Positions 43,584 through 51,840 of a stretch of 64,000 nt of DNA are shown piece after piece. Under the pieces are notes generated by a model that saw only the letters and a program-made list of their open reading frames with translations, made no database searches and was not told where the DNA came from. Every line of letters starts with the position of its first letter. Position 1 is the first letter of the stretch. This DNA comes from Methylotenera_A sp040387515 (GTDB lineage: Bacteria > Pseudomonadota > Gammaproteobacteria > Burkholderiales > Methylophilaceae): contig JAZKDP010000012.1 in NCBI GenBank assembly GCA_040387515.1, positions 1 to 64,000 on the forward strand. Direction: 5' to 3'. A program made the translations under genes and the position numbers.

Positions 43584-44786
43584 TTGAAACCGTTAAGTCG
43601 CTCAAAACCACCTCAATTGCGTTTTGCTTTTATCATTTTTAAATACTTTCCGTTTGGCGGCATGCAGCGCGATATGTTGCGCACCGCTAATGAGCTGGTT
43701 AAGCGCGGGCATGCGGTAGAGATTTTTACCATGAATTGGCAAGGAGATGAGCCTGCAAATATCACCGTGCATGAGTTGCCACAAAAAGCCTTGTTTAATT
43801 ATCAGCGCTATCAACAATTTATACAGGCCACTTTTGCGCAAATAAAAGACCGCCATTTTGATTATGTATTTGGCTACAACCGCATGGCTGGTTTGGATGC
43901 ACATTTTGCCGCAGACCCTTGTTTTATAGAGCGTGCGCACAAGCAGCGTAATTTTTTATATCGGCTATTGCCACGTTTTAAATGGTTTGCTGCGTGTGAA
44001 AAAGCGGTGTTTTCGGCAGAACTTAATACGCAAATATTAGCTGTATCACTTACCGAAAAACCGCATTTCCAACATTGGTACGGCACGCAAAGTGAGCGTT
44101 TTCACTATATCCCACCATTTTTGTCGCCAGAGCGATTCATATTGCAAGATAAAGCTGCAATGTGCGCGCATTTACGCGAAGCTTTTGGCTTTGGTCCCAA
44201 TGACTTTGTGTTTTTATTAACTGGTTCTGGTTTCGCGATGAAAGGCTTGGATCGTGCGATTTTAGCACTTGCCGCTTTGCCTGATGATGTGCGCGCCCAT
44301 ACAAAATTAGTTGCGGTGGGACAGGATAATCCCAAGCAATTTCAAAAAATGGCGAAAAAACTGGGCATTGCAAATCATGTTGTGGTTTCAAAAGGGCGGC
44401 CTGATACGCCACAATTGATGCAAGGGGCAAATGTATGTATTCATCCAGCCTACCGTGAAAATACTGGGTTAGTCATATTGGAAGGCATGGCTTGTGGCGC
44501 GCCAATGTTGGTTACGGCAAGTTGTGGTTATGCGCAGCATGTGGCGGATGCCGATGCGGGAATTGTCTCTGTATCGCCTTTTAATCAAACGATTTTTAAT
44601 CAACAGTTTTTGCAGATGATACAAGCCGATAAAAAGGCGCAATGGGCACAAAATGGCTTGGCATATGTGCAACAGATTATGCAAGCCAATGATGGCAGCG
44701 CAGAGGCTGAAATTTTGATTGCGCTTGCAGAGGCAAAACTGGCCAATCAAAATCCAGTATTGAACAATAAAATATCGTCATTATGA
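43584..44786 (+). CDS. waaG: LPS core glucosyltransferase I (GT4)
   Basis: WaaG adds the first glucose (or another hexose) of the outer core to heptose II. The 400-residue product has the WaaG N-terminus RFAFIIFKYFPFGGMQRDML (residues 12-31), a GT-B fold, and the EX7E-type motif in HPAYRENTGLVILEGMACG (about 278-296). The start is TTG 43584; there is no good ATG upstream of the conserved region. It overlaps waaP by 4 bp. The sugar transferred is not predictable. Confidence 0.92.
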   Translation: MKPLSRSKPPQLRFAFIIFKYFPFGGMQRDMLRTANELVKRGHAVEIFTMNWQGDEPANITVHELPQKALFNYQRYQQFIQATFAQIKDRHFDYVFGYNRMAGLDAHFAADPCFIERAHKQRNFLYRLLPRFKWFAACEKAVFSAELNTQILAVSLTEKPHFQHWYGTQSERFHYIPPFLSPERFILQDKAAMCAHLREAFGFGPNDFVFLLTGSGFAMKGLDRAILALAALPDDVRAHTKLVAVGQDNPKQFQKMAKKLGIANHVVVSKGRPDTPQLMQGANVCIHPAYRENTGLVILEGMACGAPMLVTASCGYAQHVADADAGIVSVSPFNQTIFNQQFLQMIQADKKAQWAQNGLAYVQQIMQANDGSAEAEILIALAEAKLANQNPVLNNKISSL

Positions 44787-45598
44787 ACAATCATTTAGTT
44801 GTGCCTAACGAAATCAAACAGCATTTAGGCGATGATGCGTTTAGCGCATTGATGCAAATGCCTGGCAAAGCTTATCGTGACGTGCGTGGGCGTAAAACCA
44901 TACAAGTGGCGTTGGGTGAAAAAAGCTATTTTATCAAGCAGCATTTCGGCGTGGGCTGGGCTGAGATTTTTAAGAATTTAATTGCCTTTAAAAAGCCCAT
45001 TCTTGGTGCGATGACAGAAGTAAACGCCATTCAAAAACTCAATGCAATTGGCATACCAACTACTCCACTAGTGGCTTATGGTCAGCATGGTTGTAATCCC
45101 GCGACTATGCAATCTTTTGTGATGACGGAAGATTTGGGCGATATTGTGACGATAGAAGATATCTGTGCCGATTGGTCTAGCTATTCTGATGGTTTCAAAC
45201 AGGCGCTAATGCAAGCGATAGCAGAGTTAGCCAATAAACTTCATGGCGCAGGACTTTGCCATCGTGATTTTTACTTATGCCATTTTGTCTTAAAAAAACA
45301 GGATGTAAATTTTAAAAGTTCAAGTGTTAAAAATCTGCACTTAATTGATTTGCATCGCATGCTTCATGGCCAGCCCAGCAATGGTAACGCGGTGATGAAA
45401 GACATCGCCGGATTATACTTTTCTGCGTTGCAATGTGGATTAAGCACAAAAGATTTGGATGTATTTAAACAATATTATTTACCGCAAAGTGCTGCTTTTT
45501 GGGCGAAAGTCGAACGACGTGCGCAGGGTTTGTTAACTAAATTTAATAGCCAAAAATTTCAGCAGCGTTTGCAAAAAGAAAAATCAGCTATTCGCTAG
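44783..45598 (+). CDS. waaP: LPS core heptose(I) kinase
   Basis: WaaP phosphorylates the first inner-core heptose, important for outer-membrane stability. The 271-residue product has the kinase-like catalytic loop AGLCHRDFYLCHFVL (about residues 153-167) and the later LIDLHRM metal-binding segment, both typical of WaaP/RfaP. It is translationally coupled to waaG (ATGA overlap) and converges with an acyltransferase gene, overlapping it by 11 bp. Confidence 0.94.
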   Translation: MNNHLVVPNEIKQHLGDDAFSALMQMPGKAYRDVRGRKTIQVALGEKSYFIKQHFGVGWAEIFKNLIAFKKPILGAMTEVNAIQKLNAIGIPTTPLVAYGQHGCNPATMQSFVMTEDLGDIVTIEDICADWSSYSDGFKQALMQAIAELANKLHGAGLCHRDFYLCHFVLKKQDVNFKSSSVKNLHLIDLHRMLHGQPSNGNAVMKDIAGLYFSALQCGLSTKDLDVFKQYYLPQSAAFWAKVERRAQGLLTKFNSQKFQQRLQKEKSAIR

Positions 45599-46505
45599 GA
45601 TTTTTGGTGGATTTTGATTTCAATTCGACAATAGTTGCGGGCGCTTCTCGTTTTTCCATCGCATGCCGTCTTTGTTTATAACGGTCATAGCGCCATAAAT
45701 ATTGTGCTGGGTTTAGCGCAATTTGTTGCTCAATCGCAGTGTTTAATAAGCTTGTAGTGGCGATTGATGCCAGCGGTGTGATGTGAATGGCATAACCAGC
45801 ACCATTTGCTAGCCGCTCGCCAAATGCCATTATCACCGTCGCGCCTGTTTTTTCTGCTAATTTGCTAGCAAGCGTCATGGTATAGGCGGGTTTGCCGAAA
45901 AAATCTGCCCATTCACCTTCGCCTGCAGCAGGTATCTGGTCGGGCAAAATACCAATCGCTTCATTACGTTTCAAGGCTTGCATCAGTTTCCGTACGCCGC
46001 TGGCATTCGCTTCTGCCAATGTGACGCCTTTGCGGGTGCGGCCTTGTAATATAAAGTTGTGCAGTAGTTGCAATTTCGGTGGACGATATAGCACGGTGAT
46101 AGGATGTTTTGAACCATAATAAATGGAAGTGATTTCAAAACAACCCAAATGTGGCGTTAAAAAGATAATCCCTTTACCCAGTTGCAAGGCATCTTTAACC
46201 GTCTCCCAGCCATACACTTGTTTTACCAAAGACAGAATTTCCGCTTCTTTTTTTTGCCAAACACCAATGGTTTCAAGTGCTGCTTTACCGGATTCTGCAA
46301 TATTTTCACTTAAAATCTGCTTAAATTGCTGCGCATCTTTAGCTAACCCACTGGTTTTAATATTGTTTTTAATGGTGATTGTCGATTTTGGCGTGCACCA
46401 ATAGATTAACCAACCAAGCACGACGCCCAAGCGGTGTAAACTCGGTAGTGATAAAATACCGAAAAATTTAAAAACAGTATTAAAGATAAAGTTAAGCATG
46501 CTCAA
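45588..46505 (-). CDS. Lipid A lauroyl/myristoyl-type acyltransferase (LpxL/LpxM family)
   Basis: It transfers a secondary acyl chain onto lipid A at the inner membrane. The 305 residues have an N-terminal hydrophobic anchor (about 4-35), the HX4E catalytic motif in TPHLGCFEI (about 117-125), LYRPPK and the GILPDQIPAAGEGEWADFFG segment (about 187-206). It is on the opposite strand inside the core-LPS block. Whether it is the first or second late acyltransferase cannot be decided here. Confidence 0.9.
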   Translation of the reverse strand: MSMLNFIFNTVFKFFGILSLPSLHRLGVVLGWLIYWCTPKSTITIKNNIKTSGLAKDAQQFKQILSENIAESGKAALETIGVWQKKEAEILSLVKQVYGWETVKDALQLGKGIIFLTPHLGCFEITSIYYGSKHPITVLYRPPKLQLLHNFILQGRTRKGVTLAEANASGVRKLMQALKRNEAIGILPDQIPAAGEGEWADFFGKPAYTMTLASKLAEKTGATVIMAFGERLANGAGYAIHITPLASIATTSLLNTAIEQQIALNPAQYLWRYDRYKQRRHAMEKREAPATIVELKSKSTKNPSE

Positions 46506-46599
46506 GGTTTTAAGTTAAAAGCTTTTCCATTCAAAACGCTGCAAGTCAATTTGAAAGCAGTGTTCGATGGTTTAAAGATGACAGTTTAAAGGATATTTT

Positions 46600-47370
46600 T
46601 TGCAAAGTACTATTTCTCCCCAATATCAGCCATTGTTGCAGCAGCATCAATTGGCTAGCTTTGAGCAGTTGTGGGATTACCAAGGCGATTGGTTTGAGCC
46701 GCCAAACCGCGAGCGCGGCGGCTGGAGCGGTGTGAATTATATCGAATTGGCCGATGCGACTGGTAGACTGCATGGGTTTTACCTTAAACGACAACAAGCA
46801 CACATGCGCCGCACGTGGCGACATCCGTTTGCGGGCGAACCGACTTTTGTGCGCGAATTTGAGATTCTAGAATATTTAAGCAAGCGCAATGTGGCAACGC
46901 CAAAACTGGTTTTTTTTGGCAATCAGCAAGACAAGGCGATATTGCTGACCGAAGCGTTAACAGGATTTATGGCGGCAGATGATTGGCTAAAAAATCACGC
47001 AAATATCAGCATTAATCAACAAAGAATGCTAATGCGCGCATTGGCAAATGCGGTGCGAAAATTGCACCAAGCAGGCGTTCAGCATCGCTCGCTTTACCTT
47101 AAACATCTGTTTGTAAAAGATAATGATGGTATTTTCGATGTTGCGACCATTGATTTTGAAAAATCACGCATCACTGCTTTTATTGCGTGGTTTCGATTTG
47201 CTGATTTAATCACGTTACATTATCGAGCAGTCAATTTAAGAGCGAGTAATAAAGTAGCATTTTTTAAGCAGTATTTTAGAATTAACTCTTTAACAGGTAA
47301 TACTTTAAACATAAGGCATAAATTTTTATGTCGCTATTTAAATAAAAAGTCATTACAAAAAAGCACATAA
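46600..47370 (+). CDS. InaA-like LPS kinase (WaaP/KdkA superfamily)
   Basis: A 256-residue member of the RfaP/InaA group. The ATP-binding side has LHGFYLKRQQAHMRRTWRHP (about residues 49-68). The catalytic loop is AGVQHRSLYLKHLFV (about 163-177), which has HRS instead of the usual HRD, a notable change of the catalytic Asp. Then comes TIDFEKSR. It starts at TTG 46600. It could phosphorylate a core sugar or be inactive. In Pseudomonas aeruginosa similar genes follow waaP (wapG/wapP-like), which supports a core-modifying role. Confidence 0.85.
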   Translation: MQSTISPQYQPLLQQHQLASFEQLWDYQGDWFEPPNRERGGWSGVNYIELADATGRLHGFYLKRQQAHMRRTWRHPFAGEPTFVREFEILEYLSKRNVATPKLVFFGNQQDKAILLTEALTGFMAADDWLKNHANISINQQRMLMRALANAVRKLHQAGVQHRSLYLKHLFVKDNDGIFDVATIDFEKSRITAFIAWFRFADLITLHYRAVNLRASNKVAFFKQYFRINSLTGNTLNIRHKFLCRYLNKKSLQKST

Positions 47371-47374
47371 AACC

Positions 47375-48352
47375 ATGCATTTAAATAATACAGACAAGAT
47401 TTTAATATTGGCTTCGGCAAGTACGGGTAACAATGTTTTCTGTACGCCAGCAATCCAGTTCTTACGCAAACATCTGCCGCAAGCGACAATTGATGTGGTC
47501 GCGTTGAACAAATTAAGTGCAGAAGTTTTTGAAAATAGCCCAGACATTAATCGCTTAATCGTTTTAAATCGCTTATTTGGCAATACGCGTGCTTTTGACC
47601 GATTGGCGAAAAATTATAATCAGCATATTTGCTTAAATATCAATGCATTAAAAAAAATTAAAGGCAGAAAAACGCCGCTAAAGGTGATTCCAGAATATGT
47701 AAATGGAGTTGCGCGCGGCGAGCAGCAATTGCAGTTTGTGGCATCTTTAATTAATCAGCCAATTACAGATGCTGATAGGCAATATGTGATTGGAAGTGGT
47801 GTTGCGAGCAAATTTGCAGGTTTGGGTAATGTCAGTGCAACTGATGTGTTAGTAAATATTCACTTGGGCTGTGGCACTACCTCACTGCATGGCTGGAAAT
47901 TTTTCTATAAAGATCGTGCCAATAACGATCGGCTTTGGTCGGTCGATCAATATATTGCGCTTGGACAAGCATTAATCAAGGCGAATCCTGCGATTAGAAT
48001 TGTAGTGACAGGCACTAAAAATGAGGCGTTTTTGGCTAAGCAATTTCAACAAAATGTGCCGAATACCATTAACTTGGTTGGTAAAACCAGCGCTAAGGAT
48101 GTGTTTGATTTAATGCAGGATGTGTCTTTATTCATTGCGCATGATTGTGGTGTTTTTCATTTGGCATCTGCTTCAACAGTGCCGATTGTTGGCCTGTATG
48201 GCCCGACTGATCCTATATTGGCGGGGCCGTACCCTGTGCGTCCGCAGCATCATATTATCAAAGCGGAGTCGATGGCTGCAATTCAAACGGCAGAAGTGCT
48301 GGAAGCCGCTTTAAACTTGTTAGTAAAGTTTCCACGCCTTGCAACAGCCTGA
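47375..48352 (+). CDS. Family 9 glycosyltransferase (heptosyltransferase-like)
   Basis: A 325-residue GT9 protein. The ADP-heptose-binding C-terminal half shows HDCGVFHLASASTVPIVGLY (about residues 255-274) and GPTDPILAGP. The N-terminal half has ILILASASTGNNVFCTPAIQF. It may transfer a third heptose or a related sugar to the core; the exact acceptor is unknown. It lies 4 bp after the InaA-like kinase and overlaps the next gene if that starts at 48339. Confidence 0.85.
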   Translation: MHLNNTDKILILASASTGNNVFCTPAIQFLRKHLPQATIDVVALNKLSAEVFENSPDINRLIVLNRLFGNTRAFDRLAKNYNQHICLNINALKKIKGRKTPLKVIPEYVNGVARGEQQLQFVASLINQPITDADRQYVIGSGVASKFAGLGNVSATDVLVNIHLGCGTTSLHGWKFFYKDRANNDRLWSVDQYIALGQALIKANPAIRIVVTGTKNEAFLAKQFQQNVPNTINLVGKTSAKDVFDLMQDVSLFIAHDCGVFHLASASTVPIVGLYGPTDPILAGPYPVRPQHHIIKAESMAAIQTAEVLEAALNLLVKFPRLATA

Positions 48353-49817
48353 TTTAAAGTCGATAACCGCGCCGTGTGTGATGGCGATCGATTTGCAGTT
48401 GACTGACGGATCAACGCTGGCAATTAGTGAAATCGTACGCGTAGTGCCGAATAAACGTCTGGTTTGCAAAGCCGTTTGGAATCATACCCATGTCTATGCC
48501 AAGCTATTTATTGGTGCTAATGCCAAGCGCTATGCGCAGCGCGATAAGCGGGGCGTGCAAGCTTTGGTTGAGGTGAATATTGCAACGCCAGATTTGTTGT
48601 ACGCCGGTAATGCTGGCTTGAATGAAGTGTTGATATTCAAAGCAATAGAGCCGTCGAAGAATGCAGAGGCGCTTTATCAGCAATTAAACACAACGCAGGA
48701 AAAAGAGGCGCGTTTAAATTTAATGTTAAAGCTCACTGCAATTGTTGCGCAATTGCATCGCGCAGATTTACAGCAAACCGATTTATATTTTAAAAACTTT
48801 CTAATTAAAGCTGAAACGGTTTATGCCATTGATGGCGACGGCATTCAGCCATTCTCGCCACTTTTTAAACAGCGCCAAAAGCATCGAAATCTAGCGATTT
48901 TCTTCTCTAAAATAGATGTGCTGGATAGCGCTTGGATTGATGATTGTTATGCGCATTATTGCAAGTTAATTGGCGCGAAATACTCTGTATCGGATTATGC
49001 AAATGTCTACAATTTAACCCAAAAGTTACGCCAAAAAGCAGCCAGTGCTTATGCAGATAAAAAAGTGTTTAGAACCTGCACCGATGTAAAAGTCACGCAA
49101 ACTTTTGAGCAGTACACGGCGTTTGCTAGTGATTTTGATGCTGTAGATTTGACAGTGCGGCAGCTGGATGTTGCTTTAAATGACGCTGAAAATAGACTTA
49201 AAAGCGGCAACACTTGCACGGTTGGGAAATCAATTGTCGCCAAGCAGAATGTGGTGATTAAGCGTTACAACATTAAAAATATTTGGCATGGGTTGAAGTT
49301 GAGTGTGTCTCAAAGTCGCGCGGCGAAATCTTGGGCGAATGCGCACCGATTAACCATTCTAAATATTGCGACCGCAAAACCTTTGGCTTTAATTGAAACG
49401 CGGTTTGGTTGGCTAAGGTGGCGAGCTTATTTTTTAAGTGAATATATCCATGTGCCTGATATTGCGGAATTTTTCGCGCAGGCTGATGATGTTTTAATAA
49501 AAGAAAAAGTCGCGCATGAAACGGCTGTGCTGTTTTATAAGCTGAATTTACTGCAGATTTCGCATGGCGATTGCAAGGCCAGCAATATTAAAATCGTGGA
49601 TGGCAAGCCCGTTTTAATCGATTTAGATAGCATGCAAGCGCATCAATGCAATTGGTGGTTTGAGAAAAAACACATCAAAGATTTAAAAAGATTCATGCAA
49701 AACTGGGCGAGTGATCCCGAAATAAGCGCAATTTTTAAGCAGGCGTTCGTGCAAGTCTATGATGAAATTGAAGATTACCAGTTCGCTACTATTTTAGAGC
49801 GGGCAAAAATTGCTTAA
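48339..49817 (+). CDS. Tandem LPS-kinase-like protein (two kinase domains)
   Basis: A 492-residue protein in which the WaaP/InaA-like fold appears twice. The N-terminal copy has HRADLQQTDLYFKNFLI (about residues 143-159) and AIDGDGI. The C-terminal copy has ISHGDCKASNIKIVDGKPV (about 411-429) and LIDLDSM. Both keep a catalytic-loop Asp and a DxD-like metal site. The start is TTG 48339, or ATG 48381 which avoids overlap. Length and place recall P. aeruginosa PA5006 in the waa/wap locus. It may phosphorylate two core positions; function is inferred. Confidence 0.82.
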   Translation: MQQPDLKSITAPCVMAIDLQLTDGSTLAISEIVRVVPNKRLVCKAVWNHTHVYAKLFIGANAKRYAQRDKRGVQALVEVNIATPDLLYAGNAGLNEVLIFKAIEPSKNAEALYQQLNTTQEKEARLNLMLKLTAIVAQLHRADLQQTDLYFKNFLIKAETVYAIDGDGIQPFSPLFKQRQKHRNLAIFFSKIDVLDSAWIDDCYAHYCKLIGAKYSVSDYANVYNLTQKLRQKAASAYADKKVFRTCTDVKVTQTFEQYTAFASDFDAVDLTVRQLDVALNDAENRLKSGNTCTVGKSIVAKQNVVIKRYNIKNIWHGLKLSVSQSRAAKSWANAHRLTILNIATAKPLALIETRFGWLRWRAYFLSEYIHVPDIAEFFAQADDVLIKEKVAHETAVLFYKLNLLQISHGDCKASNIKIVDGKPVLIDLDSMQAHQCNWWFEKKHIKDLKRFMQNWASDPEISAIFKQAFVQVYDEIEDYQFATILERAKIA

Positions 49818-49827
49818 ACAGCCAAGT

Positions 49828-49867
49828 TTAAAGTTAAACAACTAGGCTTAAAATTAAACAACTAGGC
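49828..49867. repeat. Two tandem 20-bp direct repeats
   Basis: TTAAAGTTAAACAACTAGGC (49828-49847) and TTAAAATTAAACAACTAGGC (49848-49867) differ at one base. They lie in the 110-bp spacer before the carbamoyltransferase gene. This could be a recent slippage duplication or a paired binding site. Confidence 0.8.
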
Positions 49868-49927
49868 CTAAACCAAGTAAAATGGGCGCTAAATTAATAT
49901 TGACTAATTGAAATTGAGAAGCACAGT

Positions 49928-51646
49928 ATGATTGTATTGGGATTATCAGGCGCGTTGGGTCACGACGCTTCGGCCGCTATTTTAGTGGATGGCAAAATCA
50001 TCGCAGCGGCGGAAGAGGAGCGTTTTATTCGCGATAAACACGCGAAAAATAAGTTTCCGTATGAAGCAGCAAAATTTTGCTTGAAACAAGCGGGTATCAA
50101 AGCCGAAGATGTGGATGTTGTGGCTTTTCCGTACGCTGAGATTCCGCTAACGAGTAAGGCGCGCTGGCATTATGCGAAACGACATTGGTATGCGCCAGAT
50201 CGTGCTTTAGATGCGCTGTTTAACGGTAATAGAAGATTCCGTCGTAACCGCGATAAGTCGCTAAAATTGATGGCGGATTTGGGCTTAACTAATGCTAAGT
50301 TTGTAACTGTAGAACATCATTTAGCGCACGCTTCTAGCGCATATCATTTAAGTGGTTTTAAAGAGAAAACTGCCATTATCGGTATTGATGGCAAGGGCGA
50401 GTACGCCACGACTTTTTTTGGTTATGGCGAAAATGGCAAAATTCATAAAATTAAAGAATTTTATGATCCCGATTCACTCGGCGGCATGTATGGCGCGATT
50501 ACCGAGTATTTGGGTTTTGAAATGCTGGATGGTGAATTTAAAGTCATGGGCATGGCGCCATATGGCGATGCCAGCAAATATGATTTGTCGCGTTTAGTCA
50601 CCTTTGAAGATGGCGAGTTACAAGTTAATACTAAACTCGTTAACGTGGTCGGGTTACGTCGCTATAAAGAAAATAGTAAAGGTTATTATTTTACGCCAGA
50701 GTTGATTGACTGGCTTGGCCCAAAGCGTAGCGGCGATGAAATTGATAATCCGTATATTCACTATGCAGCATCGGTGCAGGCTTTATTGGAAGATGTCGCG
50801 CTGAAGATGATTGATTATTATCTAGGCGATATTATTAAAGAAACTGGCAAAATCGTGATGGCTGGCGGTGTTGCACTTAACGTTAAATTGAATCAGCGCA
50901 TTATCAGCATGCCGCATGTAAAAGAGCTGTTCGTGCAGCCTGCATCTGGCGATGCGGGCACATCTCTTGGGGCAGCAACTTACGTGGCAAATGACGCTGG
51001 TGATACGGTTGAGCCTATGCAACACGCGTATTTAGGCCCAGCATTTAGCAGTGCAGAATGTGTTGCCGCTTGCGAAGCACACCCAAATAAACCGATATTC
51101 ACAAAAGTTGATAACTTTCCACAAAAAGCTGCTGAATTATTAGCGGCGGGTAATCCATTGGCATGGCTGCAAGGGCGTATGGAATTTGGCCCACGTTCAT
51201 TAGGCTGTCGTAGTATTTTGGGAGATCCGAGTTTTCCTGGGGTGGCGGATAGAATCAATGCGCAGATTAAATACCGTGAACGCTGGCGTCCTTTTTGCCC
51301 AAGTATGTTAGATAAAGTCGCGCCAGAAATATTGCAAACCAATCATCCTGCGCCGTACATGACATTTACGTTTGATGTTGCCGATTCGTGGAAGTCGCGC
51401 ATTCCAGAAGTGGTGCATGAGGATGGTACAGCGCGCGCGCAAGTGGTGACGTATGCAACTAATCCGCGTTATTACGAATTGATTGAGCATCTTGAGAAAT
51501 TGCGCGGCAACCCTGTTGTGCTGAATACGTCATTGAATCGTCGCGGCGAACCGATGATCTGCTCACCAACCGATGCGTTGAATATGTTTTACGGCTGTGA
51601 TTTAGAGTATTTGATGATGGAAGATATTCTGGTCACTAAAAAATAG
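49928..51646 (+). CDS. Carbamoyltransferase (NodU/CmcH family), probably LPS-modifying
   Basis: It transfers a carbamoyl group from carbamoyl phosphate, via an adenylated intermediate, to a hydroxyl. The 572 residues show the Kae1-like N-terminal domain with GHDASAAILVDGKI (residues 11-24), the metal motif VEHHLAHASSAYH, the YGAITEYLGFE region, and a C-terminal part with YRERWRPFCPSM and LNTSLNRRGEP. The P. aeruginosa core locus has a carbamoyltransferase (WapO) acting on inner-core heptose at the same place, so the same role is proposed here by analogy. Confidence 0.9.
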   Translation: MIVLGLSGALGHDASAAILVDGKIIAAAEEERFIRDKHAKNKFPYEAAKFCLKQAGIKAEDVDVVAFPYAEIPLTSKARWHYAKRHWYAPDRALDALFNGNRRFRRNRDKSLKLMADLGLTNAKFVTVEHHLAHASSAYHLSGFKEKTAIIGIDGKGEYATTFFGYGENGKIHKIKEFYDPDSLGGMYGAITEYLGFEMLDGEFKVMGMAPYGDASKYDLSRLVTFEDGELQVNTKLVNVVGLRRYKENSKGYYFTPELIDWLGPKRSGDEIDNPYIHYAASVQALLEDVALKMIDYYLGDIIKETGKIVMAGGVALNVKLNQRIISMPHVKELFVQPASGDAGTSLGAATYVANDAGDTVEPMQHAYLGPAFSSAECVAACEAHPNKPIFTKVDNFPQKAAELLAAGNPLAWLQGRMEFGPRSLGCRSILGDPSFPGVADRINAQIKYRERWRPFCPSMLDKVAPEILQTNHPAPYMTFTFDVADSWKSRIPEVVHEDGTARAQVVTYATNPRYYELIEHLEKLRGNPVVLNTSLNRRGEPMICSPTDALNMFYGCDLEYLMMEDILVTKK

Positions 51647-51840
51647 CTGGAATTGATCATCATTATTTCAATCTATCATTTAGCCTAATTCATTTAAACT
51701 TAATGCGATTTTTAACTTTATTTTGCGATTAATATCACGTTTTTTTAAGCAGTTAATTTGACGGATAAGGCTCAATTAGCGATAATCGGACAGTTAAGTT
51801 TTTTATTTAAATAGCAGTTAACCATTATAAAAAAGCATTT

